Of a stretch of 64,000 nt of DNA, positions 48,101 through 56,539 are shown piece after piece; positions within the stretch are counted from its first letter, which is position 1; the number at the start of each line of letters is the position of its first letter. This stretch comes from Amycolatopsis regifaucium (GTDB taxonomy: Bacteria > Actinomycetota > Actinomycetes > Mycobacteriales > Pseudonocardiaceae): contig NZ_LQCI01000045.1 of assembly GCF_001613935.1 (NCBI RefSeq), positions 131,554 to 195,553 on the forward strand, read 5' to 3'. The position numbers and the translations under genes are program-made. The notes beneath the pieces are model-generated. The model was not told where the DNA came from. It saw only the letters and a list, made by a program, of their open reading frames with translations, and ran no database searches.

Positions 48101-49571
48101 CGAGCGGGCCTCGATGCTGCTGGAGACGCCGGACGGTTCCGACGCTTCGGCGCGGGCGGCCGCGCAGGCGCGGGCGAACCGGGCGGTCGCGGTGCTGGAG
48201 GAGGAACGCATCGAGATCGTCGGTCTCGTCGCCACCCGCAAGGCGGAACTGAGCCAGCTTCCGGAACAGCCGTCCGCGCTCGCCCTCGACGCCAGGCCGA
48301 AGGACATCGAGCACGGCCTGGAGCTGATCGACGAGGCGAGCCTGGAAGTGTCCGCCGCCGCGCGGAAGTGGGAGGAACTGCAGGAGCGCCGCGCCGCGGC
48401 CGAAGCGACTTTGGAATCCGCGAGGACCTCCGCGTCCGGCTTCGGCCTGCTGGCCGAGTCGATGGCACACCTTTTGTCCAAAGAGGACGACGCGGTGGCC
48501 TTCGATGGCGACGTCGAGTCCGCGCGGACCAGGCATTCCCGGCTCAACACCGCTCTCACCGAGGCACAGGACGCCGCCGACGCCGGCGACCGCCGGGTGC
48601 GTGCCGCGGCCGACCAGCTGGCGCAGTACGCCACCGACAAGCGCTTCGAGAAGCTCAGCACCCCGGTGCGGCAGCAGGTGATTTCGGTCCGCCGCGACCA
48701 GCTGCCCGCGCACGCCGCGGAGTGGGCCGAAGCCTTGCGCCCGCGGCTGCGCACGCTCACCGACGATCTCGCGCAGATCGACCGTCACCGCGGCGGCATC
48801 ATCACCCGCCTGCAGGGCATGGTCGACGGCGCGTTGCGCACTCTCCGTGCGGCACAACGGGTTTCGCGGCTGCCGGACGGTCTCGGCGACTGGTCGGGCC
48901 AGGAGTTCCTGCGGATCCGCTTCACCGAACTGGAAGACAACGTGCTCGCCGAGAAACTGGGCGAGGTCGTCGACGAGGCCGCGGTGGGGAAGACCTCCGA
49001 CGGCCGGGACGTCAAGCGGGACGGGCTTTCGCTCGTGCTGCGCGGCGTGCAGGCCGCCGCTCCCAAGGGTTTTCGCGTCGACATGCTGAAGCCGGACTCC
49101 GTGCTGAGGACCGAACGCCAGCGCGTCTCGGAGATCCGGGACGTGTTCTCCGGCGGCCAGCAGCTGACCGCGGCGATCATCCTGTACTGCACGCTCGCCG
49201 CGCTGCGGGCCAACAACCGCGGCAAGGCGCGCGACCGGCACTCCGGGGTGCTGTTCCTCGACAACCCGATCGGCCGCGCGTCGGCCGGGTATCTGCTGGA
49301 GCTGCAGCGGGCGGTGGCCGAGGCGCTGGGTGTCCAGCTGATCTACACGACCGGTCTGTTCGACGCGGGCGCGCTGAGCGAGTTCCCGCTCATCGTGCGG
49401 CTTCGCAACGACGCGGATCTGCGGGCCGGGCGCAAGTACCTGTCCGTCGACGCGACGATCCGCAACGCGACCGACGACCTCGGCGATCCCGACGGTGTCG
49501 CGCGGCTTTCGGCGACGCGACTGTTCACGCGACCGGCGGAAGAGCCGGAACCGGAGGAGGAGACTGCCTAG
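45105..49571 (+). CDS. giant SMC/MukB-like coiled-coil ATPase
   Basis: 1488 residues. The N-terminal ATPase half has Walker A SVLFLENGGGKSVLIKL (Lys71). A long Ala/Glu/Arg-rich coiled coil spans about 260-1250 and is broken near 640-780 by a less charged region that could be the hinge. The C-terminal half has the ABC signature DVFSGGQQLTAAI (1348-1353) and Walker B VLFLDNP (1383-1388), where the catalytic Glu is replaced by Asn1387. This is the head-coil-hinge-coil-head plan of condensin-like proteins; with the two upstream genes it forms a MukBEF/Wadjet-like set. Role in chromosome organisation or plasmid defence is inference. ATG 45105 has GGGGAGGGA upstream; the extension from 45012 is not used. 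Confidence 0.85.
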   Translation: MYELSRVRLHSVGPAGARYQDVVLDFSGVGAAITAPKQDALFSAGIHLAGEGPPRRPSPASVLFLENGGGKSVLIKLIFSVMLPGRRQVVGTTNTKVLEKFVAAKDVSHVVLEWLQVETGHRVITGKVSEWRGHVVSADSENLVDSWYCFRPTPSLDLDSLPLTSDGRLLTMSGFHDRLDKVHGGEPELELFWTRRHHEWTSRLDGLGLDTELFRYQRAMNAGEGEAADAFAFGTDEAFVEFLLRAVLSEDEPKDLAEVVATYAHNLAQRGDLLSERDFVAGALDLLTPLAEEEGVAAASRKLADAARAEMRTLAGQVAARDKLENERLSGLEQHVDEVKSAEKLAEGDHRRLTAGVTELRRLVGKLRLDEAQESKKRINGELAEAKTAAEAWRECATVLNHLNAARKARDFRELVGNREQKAQPALQARDTAAAALARGLLALAKNATDQAAKAEAHVGALRAEAEKAQAERDESANLAASRRAEARGLGARIAEIREEIAEAVRSGALKAGADVADAARAARAEAETTAAELVRREQELERVAEDLRAAQATVNDAHRLAGSTKDRLERAAEELDRANRRTDALAVEPRLVELLGADDVALETDLPVLLERLREAGATAEKEQTALRMEESVDERALNALGSGGLLPATEEVQAALDALEAAGMTAWSGWRYLSTLDKKRRAAVLARAPQLVSGILLNEPEQVRLAEKVLAERRLLPTTIIPVATTEATTTDRLPGESGIEFLVPPNPAMYDEEAADAEREAIALRHAERQRRLEALAASLAEDAALSWKLKTWREDYPPGSIATLAEQLQHARTAHETARTALDQAEKEFQRLGEKAAGLRERIPELRTASAEAGERARGLEALATRAAKIPEWTDDVERATETAERAESTASEAAVKASRLREQAGEEQRTADGHRRTATTAKSELAEVPGSSDVTETDPTPAEPVDALRRTFASASEAYSKVEVGSDLRAELDQAESVEASARAAVEALDDAVRERASMLLETPDGSDASARAAAQARANRAVAVLEEERIEIVGLVATRKAELSQLPEQPSALALDARPKDIEHGLELIDEASLEVSAAARKWEELQERRAAAEATLESARTSASGFGLLAESMAHLLSKEDDAVAFDGDVESARTRHSRLNTALTEAQDAADAGDRRVRAAADQLAQYATDKRFEKLSTPVRQQVISVRRDQLPAHAAEWAEALRPRLRTLTDDLAQIDRHRGGIITRLQGMVDGALRTLRAAQRVSRLPDGLGDWSGQEFLRIRFTELEDNVLAEKLGEVVDEAAVGKTSDGRDVKRDGLSLVLRGVQAAAPKGFRVDMLKPDSVLRTERQRVSEIRDVFSGGQQLTAAIILYCTLAALRANNRGKARDRHSGVLFLDNPIGRASAGYLLELQRAVAEALGVQLIYTTGLFDAGALSEFPLIVRLRNDADLRAGRKYLSVDATIRNATDDLGDPDGVARLSATRLFTRPAEEPEPEEETA

Positions 49572-49598
49572 GTGGCACAGGGTGGCACTTTGGGGCAC

Positions 49599-49620
49599 AT
49601 GAGCGCTATAGTGCGCTCAT
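49599..49620 (+). promoter_or_regulatory. vapBC-type promoter embedded in a palindromic autoregulatory operator
   Basis: ATGAGCGC (49599-49606) and GCGCTCAT (49613-49620) flank TATAGT (49607-49612), which is the -10. The right arm contains the first two bases of the antitoxin ATG. Upstream, GGTGGCAC is repeated in tandem near 49571-49590. Repressor binding would cover promoter and start codon, as expected for toxin-antitoxin autoregulation. Confidence 0.65.
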
Positions 49621-49885
49621 GAGCGTTCAACACGAGATCTCCCAGCGTGATCTCCGGAACCGTTCCGGGGAGATCATGGACGCGGTCGAGCACGGTGAAA
49701 CCTTCACCGTGACCCGTAGCGGTTCGCCCATCGCCCAGCTGGTTCCGCTGTGTCGACGGCACGCCGTTTCCCGTGACCAGTTCGCCACCGGTTCGGCGAA
49801 CGCTCCGCTCATCGACCCGGACAGGTTCCGCGCGGACCTCGACGAGGCCTTCGAAGGGGAGGCGGACGATCCCTATGGCCGCTGA
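49619..49885 (+). CDS. Phd/YefM-type antitoxin
   Basis: 88 residues. The N-terminal Phd/YefM DNA-binding fold is clear in SQRDLRNRSGEIMDAVEHGE and TFTVTRSGSPIAQLVP. The acidic C-terminus (RFRADLDEAFEGEADDPYG) is the flexible toxin-binding tail. ATG 49619 follows the -10 by six bases (leaderless) and lies inside the operator palindrome. It overlaps the PIN toxin gene by 11 bases. It lies 47 bp after the SMC-like gene but has its own promoter. Confidence 0.9.
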   Translation: MSVQHEISQRDLRNRSGEIMDAVEHGETFTVTRSGSPIAQLVPLCRRHAVSRDQFATGSANAPLIDPDRFRADLDEAFEGEADDPYGR

Positions 49886-50291
49886 GGTCCACGGCCTGCT
49901 CGACACGAACATCCTCATTCTCCGGCGAAGGATCGATCACGCCCAGCTGCCGGATCTGATGTCGATCAGCGCGATCACGCTCGCCGAACTGTCGGCGGGT
50001 CCGCATTACGCCGCCGATCCGGCCGAACGGGCTCGGCGCACGGATCTGTTGCAGCGGGTGGAGTCCGAGTTCGACCCGCTGCCCTTCGGTACCGAGGCGG
50101 CGCGGATCTTCGGCCGGGTGTCGGCGTCCGTGCTCGCGATGGGCAGGACACCCCGGCGCAGGGTGGCCGACCTGATGATCGCCAGTGTGGCCATCGCGCA
50201 CCGGATGCCGTTGTACACCACCAATCCGCAGGATTTCGAAGGCCTCAAGGAACTCCTCGACGTCGTTGCGGTCACTCGGCCGGGAAACTGA
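49875..50291 (+). CDS. VapC-type PIN-domain ribonuclease toxin
   Basis: 138 residues. The acidic residues of the PIN active site are in place: Asp10 in GLLDTNILI, Glu38 in ITLAELSAG, Asp99 in RRRVADLMIASVA, and Asn117/Asp120 in YTTNPQDFEGL. VapC enzymes cleave specific tRNAs or rRNA. ATG 49875 lies inside the end of the antitoxin gene, so the two proteins are translationally coupled; the 34-residue extension is rejected. Confidence 0.92.
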   Translation: MAAEVHGLLDTNILILRRRIDHAQLPDLMSISAITLAELSAGPHYAADPAERARRTDLLQRVESEFDPLPFGTEAARIFGRVSASVLAMGRTPRRRVADLMIASVAIAHRMPLYTTNPQDFEGLKELLDVVAVTRPGN

Positions 50292-50454
50292 CCTGACGCG
50301 TTCGCATGACGAAGCGGCGGTGAGACGTCCGGCCGGATCCACTCACTCCCACGTCACCGCCCGATCACGACCCCAGAAAGCCGAGCGGGAACGGAGCTGA
50401 GCGGCGGACGGCGGGGAAAGCGGCGAAACACGACCGAAGACCCCGCGTTGTCTC

Positions 50455-50460
50455 TAGCAT
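50455..50460 (+). promoter_or_regulatory. -10 element of the DUF1963 gene (leaderless type)
   Basis: TAGCAT, seven bases before the ATG at 50468. The gap after the toxin gene (50292-50454) holds nothing else recognisable. Confidence 0.45.
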
Positions 50461-50467
50461 TCCCGTC

Positions 50468-51340
50468 ATGCCTTCGGATTCGTCACAAACCGGCTACGAG
50501 TTCCCCGACCTCACCCCGTTCACCCGGACAGCGGTCCGCCTGCATCCCCGAGCGGGGACGCCGACCGCATACGACAGCCACATCGGCGGACCATTGCTGT
50601 GGCCCGCGGACGAGCCCTGGCCGCACTGTCCCGACACCGCGCCGAACGCGCCGGCGCCGGGCGTGATCCACACGCCGACGGCCGGGCTGGAAGCGGCGCA
50701 CGACTGCGAGAAGGCGATGCCGCTGGCGGGCGTGGCACAGTTCTTCCGGCGAGACTTCCCGAAGTCACCCTTCCCCGACGGCACCGATTTGTTGCAGGTG
50801 CTGTTCTGCCCGGACCCGCACGACGGCCACGGCTACTGGGGGCCGGGTGTCCAGGTGGTCTGGCGGGATTCAGCCGGGGTGGCCGAGCTGCTCGCGAGCC
50901 CGCCCGAGCTGTTCCAGACCGAGGATTACGAGTACCTGCCCGCCCGGCCGTGTTCGTTCGCGTCGTGCGAGGTCGTCGACCATCCGCACCCATCGGAGCT
51001 GCCCGCCGAACTCAAGGCGACGCTGAAGTTCCTCGACGAGCGCGGGAACTTCGTCGACGACGACGTCGAAGACGCCTGGCCCTCGCTGACCGTCGGCTCC
51101 AAGCTCGGCGGCCTGAACTTCTGGTGGACGTCCGGCTCCCAAGACTTCCCGTTGTTCTGCCCGGACTGCGGTGGCGGGCTCGACCTCCTGCTGTCCTTCG
51201 AAAGCTCGGAAAGCCGGGACGACGATTGTCCCTGCGACCAGCCGGACGAGGGGCCAGGCTGGGAGCTGGCTGCCTCGTCGGTCAACCTCCTCGTCTGCGC
51301 CGCCGACGCGACGCACGCGATCAGGCCGCACGCGGACTGA
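50468..51340 (+). CDS. DUF1963 (YwqG-like) protein
   Basis: 290 residues. Resembles the YwqG/DUF1963 family: SHIGGPLLWPADEPWPHC near 40-55, MPLAGVAQFFRRDFP (hydrophobic core strand) and the ending KLGGLNFWWTSGSQDFPLFC followed by PDCGGGLDLLLSF. Cysteines in FCPDCGG and DDCPCDQ could bind a metal. Members are cytoplasmic and of unknown function, sometimes near toxin or SUKH-like genes, which is compatible with the neighbouring toxin-antitoxin pair. ATG 50468 is preceded by a leaderless-type promoter. Confidence 0.72.
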   Translation: MPSDSSQTGYEFPDLTPFTRTAVRLHPRAGTPTAYDSHIGGPLLWPADEPWPHCPDTAPNAPAPGVIHTPTAGLEAAHDCEKAMPLAGVAQFFRRDFPKSPFPDGTDLLQVLFCPDPHDGHGYWGPGVQVVWRDSAGVAELLASPPELFQTEDYEYLPARPCSFASCEVVDHPHPSELPAELKATLKFLDERGNFVDDDVEDAWPSLTVGSKLGGLNFWWTSGSQDFPLFCPDCGGGLDLLLSFESSESRDDDCPCDQPDEGPGWELAASSVNLLVCAADATHAIRPHAD

Positions 51341-51380
51341 TCGCGGTGTTTTGTCGGACCCCGGTGATAGAACCGATCCC

Positions 51381-52562
51381 GTGACCCCCAAGATCGACAC
51401 CGCGCAGCGCCGTGCCCGCCTCGCGACGCGTCATCGCCTCACCGCGCCCGCGGAGTCGGTGCACGCCGCCGCGGACGCGGTCGTCGCACTGCACGCCACG
51501 GATCCGGCGACGGTCCACCTCTCGGCGTGGGCCAGGGTCAAGGGTGACGGCGTCGCGGAACTGGAGAACGCGCTCTACGAAGAGCGCACGCTGGTGCGGA
51601 TCCTCGGCATGCGGCGCACGGTCTTCGTGGCCGGGCTCGAGAACGCGGCGCTGGTCCAGGCGGCCTGTTCGGCAGACATCGCCAAGAAGCAGCGCCGTCT
51701 GCTCGAACAGCACCTCGGTCAGCAGGGTCACCCGGAGAACGTGCCCGATCCGGAACGCTGGCTGGCCGAGGTCGAGGACGCGACAGAGCGCGCGCTGAAG
51801 GCCCGCGGTTCCGCGACGGCACAACAGCTGTCCGAGGACGAGCCCCGGCTGAGGCAACAGCTCCTGATGTCGAAGGGCAAGCCGTACGAGGCGATCGCCA
51901 ACGTCACCAGCCGGGTCCTGTTCCAGCTCGCGGTCGACGGCCGCATCGTGCGCGGGCGTCCGCGCGGCAGCTGGCTCAGCAGCCAGTACTACTGGGCCAC
52001 GATGGCGGACTGGCTTCCCCAGGGTCTCGCGGTGCGGGACGCCGACGAGGCCAGAGCCGAACTCGCCCGGAAGTGGCTCCACGCCTACGGACCGGCCCCG
52101 ATCGCGGATCTGCGGTGGTGGACGGGCTGGACGGTCGGGCAGACCAAGAAGGCGCTCGCGGCCGTTCAGCCGATCGAGGTCGATCTCGACGGTGTCCCCG
52201 GCGTGCTGCTCGCCGACGATGTGGAGCCCGTCCCGGAGCCTGAGCCCTGGGTCGCGCTGCTCCCTGCTCTCGACCCGACGTCGATGGGATGGCTCGACCG
52301 CGAGTGGTACCTCGGCCCGCATCGGGCGGCGCTGTTCGACGGCACCGGCAACATCGGCCCCACGATCTGGGCCGACGGCCGGATCGTCGGCGGCTGGGCG
52401 CAGCGTCCCGACGGGGAGGTGGTCCATCACTTCCTGGAGGACGTCGGCGCGGACGTCGAACGGGCCGTCGAGGCGGAGGCGAACCACCTGGCCGAGTGGT
52501 TCGGAGAGGTGCGAGTCACGCCACGGATGCGTACGCCGCTCGAGCGACGGCTAGCACAGTGA
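51381..52562 (+). CDS. HTH_42 winged-helix protein (AlkX/AlkZ DNA-glycosylase-like family)
   Basis: 393 residues. The family pattern is visible from RARLATRHRLTAPAESVHAA through LVRILGMRRTVFVA, RGSWLSSQYYW, DLRWWTGWTVGQTKKAL and LLPALDPTSMGWLDREWYLG. Relatives include interstrand-crosslink glycosylases (YcaQ/AlkX, AlkZ) that protect against genotoxic antibiotics. At the place where I align the catalytic QxQ motif this protein has ALHATD, so activity is uncertain. GTG 51381; a weak TAGAAC -10 lies seven bases upstream. The extension from 51171 overlaps the previous gene and is rejected. Confidence 0.75.
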   Translation: MTPKIDTAQRRARLATRHRLTAPAESVHAAADAVVALHATDPATVHLSAWARVKGDGVAELENALYEERTLVRILGMRRTVFVAGLENAALVQAACSADIAKKQRRLLEQHLGQQGHPENVPDPERWLAEVEDATERALKARGSATAQQLSEDEPRLRQQLLMSKGKPYEAIANVTSRVLFQLAVDGRIVRGRPRGSWLSSQYYWATMADWLPQGLAVRDADEARAELARKWLHAYGPAPIADLRWWTGWTVGQTKKALAAVQPIEVDLDGVPGVLLADDVEPVPEPEPWVALLPALDPTSMGWLDREWYLGPHRAALFDGTGNIGPTIWADGRIVGGWAQRPDGEVVHHFLEDVGADVERAVEAEANHLAEWFGEVRVTPRMRTPLERRLAQ

Positions 52563-52677
52563 AGCTGAGAGTTTTCCCAAGACGTCCTGGTAGCGACGCA
52601 CTTGATCGATTCTTGACCTGACCCACCGAGTGGTGGAAGTCTCGTCAGGGCAAAGAGGGCCGCCCGAGCGCGCACGC

Positions 52678-53751
<1,074 letters not shown>

Positions 53752-53754
53752 GCC

Positions 53755-54969
53755 ATGGCGCTGAAGAACCTCGAAGACCTGCTGGGCGAGGACGTTTCGG
53801 GCCGGTACGTACTCGTGCGCTCCGACCTGAACGTCCCGCTCGATGGGGAGACCATCACCGACGACGGCCGTGTCCGCGCGGCCCTGCCGACGCTCAAGCG
53901 GCTCGCCGAGGCGGGCGCGAAGGTGGTCGTCACGGCGCACCTCGGCCGTCCCAAGGGCGAGCCGGACCCCAAGTTCTCGCTCGCGCCCGTCGCCGTGAAG
54001 CTCACCGAGCTGCTCGGCGTCGACGTCCCGCTGGCCGGTGACGTGGTCGGCGAGTCCGCCAAGGCCACCGTCGCCGGCCTGACCGACGGTCAGGTGGCCC
54101 TGCTGGAGAACGTGCGTTTCGACGCGCGTGAGACCAGCAAGGTCGAGGCCGAGCGGCAGGAGCTGGCCGCCGAGCTGGCCGCGCTGGTCCCGGGCGGCGC
54201 GTTCGTCTCCGACGGCTTCGGCGTCGTGCACCGCAAGCAGGCTTCGGTCTACGAGATCGCGCGGGCGCTTCCGGCGTACGCCGGCGGTCTGGTGCTGGCC
54301 GAGGTCGACGTCCTCAAGAAGCTCACCGAGGACCTCGCGCGGCCGTACGTCGTCGTCCTCGGTGGCGCGAAGGTGTCGGACAAGCTGGGTGTCATCGCCA
54401 ACCTGCTGACCAAGGTCGACAGGCTGCTCATCGGTGGCGGCATGGCGTACACCTTCCTCAAGGCCCAGGGCCACGAGGTCGGGAACTCGCTGTTGCAGGA
54501 GGACCAGCTGGAGCAGGTCCGCGGTTTCCTCGCCGAGGCGGAGAAACGCGGCGTCGAGCTGATCCTGCCGGTGGACGTCCTCGCGGCGAAGGGCTTCGCG
54601 GCCGACGCGGAGTTCGACGTCGTCGACGCGAAGTCCATCCCGGCCGACCGCATGGGTCTCGACATCGGCCCCGAGTCGCGCGAACTGTTCGCGGGCAAGC
54701 TGGCCGACGCGGCGACCGTGTTCTGGAACGGCCCGATGGGCGTGTTCGAGTTCGAGTCCTTCGCCGGCGGCACCCGTGCCGTGGCCGAAGCGCTGGTCGA
54801 GAGCGACGCCTTCACCGTGGTCGGCGGTGGCGACTCCGCCGCGGCCGTGCGGCAGCTGGGCCTGCCCGAGGACGGTTTCTCGCACATCTCGACCGGCGGC
54901 GGCGCGTCGCTGGAGTACCTGGAGGGCAAGGAACTGCCCGGAGTCGCTGTGCTGGGAGAGAACGACTAG
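53755..54969 (+). CDS. pgk: phosphoglycerate kinase
   Basis: 404 residues; transfers phosphate from 1,3-bisphosphoglycerate to [16 protein letters not shown] and [17 protein letters not shown] form the substrate-binding N-domain. The hinge and nucleotide domain show [21 protein letters not shown] and [14 protein letters not shown]. The stop overlaps the tpiA GTG. Confidence 0.98.
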   Translation: MALKNLEDLLGEDVSGRYVLVRSDLNVPLDGETITDDGRVRAALPTLKRLAEAGAKVVVTAHLGRPKGEPDPKFSLAPVAVKLTELLGVDVPLAGDVVGESAKATVAGLTDGQVALLENVRFDARETSKVEAERQELAAELAALVPGGAFVSDGFGVVHRKQASVYEIARALPAYAGGLVLAEVDVLKKLTEDLARPYVVVLGGAKVSDKLGVIANLLTKVDRLLIGGGMAYTFLKAQGHEVGNSLLQEDQLEQVRGFLAEAEKRGVELILPVDVLAAKGFAADAEFDVVDAKSIPADRMGLDIGPESRELFAGKLADAATVFWNGPMGVFEFESFAGGTRAVAEALVESDAFTVVGGGDSAAAVRQLGLPEDGFSHISTGGGASLEYLEGKELPGVAVLGEND

Positions 54970-55754
54970 TGGCGCGCAAACCGCTCATCGTCGGCAACTG
55001 GAAGATGAACCAGAACCACCTCGAAGCCATCGCGCTGGTTCAGAAGATCGCCTTCGCCCTGCCGGAGAAGTACTACGCGAAGGTCGACGTCGCGGTCCTG
55101 CCGCCGTTCACCGACATCCGCAGCGTCCAGACGCTGACCGACGGCGACAAGCTGTCGCTCACCTACGGCGCCCAGGACCTGTCGCCGCACGACTCAGGTG
55201 CCTACACCGGTGACGTGTCGGGCCCGATGCTGGCGAAGCTGGGCTGCAGCTTCGTCACCGTCGGGCACTCGGAGCGGCGCGAGTACCACGGCGAGACCGA
55301 CGAACTGGTCAACAAGAAGGTCAAGGCCGCGCTCAAGCACGGCATCAAGCCGATCCTGTGCGTGGGGGAGAAGCTCGAGGTCCGCGAGGCCGGCGAGCAC
55401 ATCGCCCACACCACGGCCCAGCTGGTCGAGGGCCTGAAGGGGCTCAAGGCCGAGCAGGTCAAGGACGTCGTCGTCGCCTACGAGCCGGTCTGGGCCATCG
55501 GGACCGGCAAGGTCGCGACGCCGTCGGACGCCGAAGAGGTGTGCGGAGCCATCCGCGCCACCATCGCCGAGAAGTACGGCGTCGAAACCGCATCACTTGT
55601 GCGTGTGCTCTACGGCGGCTCGGCGAAGGCCAACAACATCAGTGACCTCGTCGCCTGCGAGAACATCGATGGTGCCCTCGTCGGTGGTGCGAGCCTGGAT
55701 GGTGACGAGTTCACCAAACTCTGCGCACTCGCCGCGGGCGGGCCCCTGCCCTGA
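54969..55754 (+). CDS. tpiA: triosephosphate isomerase
   Basis: 261 residues. GNWKMN (9-14) with Lys12, catalytic His100 in VTVGHSERR, Glu172 in [12 protein letters not shown], and the phosphate-binding GGSAKANN and [12 protein letters not shown] 54969 overlaps the pgk stop. It completes the gap-pgk-tpiA set. Confidence 0.98.
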   Translation: MARKPLIVGNWKMNQNHLEAIALVQKIAFALPEKYYAKVDVAVLPPFTDIRSVQTLTDGDKLSLTYGAQDLSPHDSGAYTGDVSGPMLAKLGCSFVTVGHSERREYHGETDELVNKKVKAALKHGIKPILCVGEKLEVREAGEHIAHTTAQLVEGLKGLKAEQVKDVVVAYEPVWAIGTGKVATPSDAEEVCGAIRATIAEKYGVETASLVRVLYGGSAKANNISDLVACENIDGALVGGASLDGDEFTKLCALAAGGPLP

Positions 55755-55894
55755 TCGGGGCACCTACCGGGTAACCTGTGTATCCGGTCCGTCACACAGC
55801 AGTGGACGAGTCCAGGAGTACGGTGTGTTCTGGTGGTCAAGAGCCACCCGCGGCACACCGTTTTCCTGCATTCTCCAAGAGCGCAGAGGATGAC

Positions 55895-56125
55895 ATGAAG
55901 CTGTTCCTGCAAATCCTGTTGATCGCCTCCAGCTTTTTCCTGATTGTGGCCGTGTTGCTGCACCGGGGCCGGGGTGGCGGTCTGTCTTCGCTGTTCGGTG
56001 GCGGTATGCAGTCGAGCCTTTCGGGTTCGAGCGTGGCCGAGAAGAACCTCGACCGGATCACGCTGCTGCTGGGCGCGGTGTGGCTGATCAGCATCATCGG
56101 CCTCGGGCTCCTGCTCAAGGTCTGA
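55895..56125 (+). CDS. secG: preprotein translocase subunit SecG
   Basis: 76 residues with two hydrophobic helices (LFLQILLIASSFFLIVAVLL and ITLLLGAVWLISIIGLGLLL) joined by the glycine-rich loop RGRGGGLSSLFGGG that is typical of SecG. ATG 55895 has AGAGGA just upstream. It follows tpiA in the usual actinobacterial order; a TAACCT element at about 55770 may be its own promoter. Confidence 0.95.
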   Translation: MKLFLQILLIASSFFLIVAVLLHRGRGGGLSSLFGGGMQSSLSGSSVAEKNLDRITLLLGAVWLISIIGLGLLLKV

Positions 56126-56190
56126 TCGATCCAGGTGTTTCGGCGTGCCTATGGGGGGCGCGCCGCCGATCCCTATAGGTGTGAGGATTC

Positions 56191-56532
56191 ATGGTTGGCG
56201 GTAACGCGATTCGAGGCACCCGTGTGGGTGCCGGTCCTTCGGGCGAATCGGAACGGGGTGAGTCGGCGCCGAGGCGCCGCATTTCCTACTGGTGTGCCAA
56301 CGGGCACGAGGCGCAGCCCTCGTTTTCGATGGACGCCGAAATTCCCGACGAGTGGGACTGCCCGCGCTGTGGGCTCCCCGGTGGGCAGGACGAGAAGAAC
56401 CCGCCTGCCGCGCCGCGGACCGAGCCCTACAAGACCCACCTGGCTTACGTGAAGGAACGGCGTTCCGACGCCGACGGCGAGGCCATTCTCGCCGAGGCGC
56501 TGGAGCGGTTGCGCCAGCGCCGGGAGATCTAG
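56191..56532 (+). CDS. rbpA: RNA polymerase-binding protein RbpA
   Basis: 113 residues. Actinobacteria-specific activator that stabilises housekeeping sigma factor and promoter open complex. N-terminal tail MVGGNAIRGTRVGAGPSGE, the zinc-ribbon-like core YWCANGHEAQPSF with WDCPRCGLP, and the sigma-interacting C-terminal helix KTHLAYVKERRSDADGEAIL. ATG 56191. An eight-base gap separates it from the convergent kinase gene. Confidence 0.96.
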   Translation: MVGGNAIRGTRVGAGPSGESERGESAPRRRISYWCANGHEAQPSFSMDAEIPDEWDCPRCGLPGGQDEKNPPAAPRTEPYKTHLAYVKERRSDADGEAILAEALERLRQRREI

Positions 56533-56539
56533 CCGCCGC

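Noticed and set aside
44142-49598. 1818-codon open frame on the minus strand across the SMC-like operon
   Set aside because: Shadow of the coiled-coil gene. It is Arg/Gly/Leu-rich without motifs, while the plus-strand frames have Walker and signature motifs.
42658-50291. A complete four-gene Wadjet system
   Set aside because: No JetD-like topoisomerase/nuclease gene follows; the next two genes encode an antitoxin and a PIN toxin with their own promoter.
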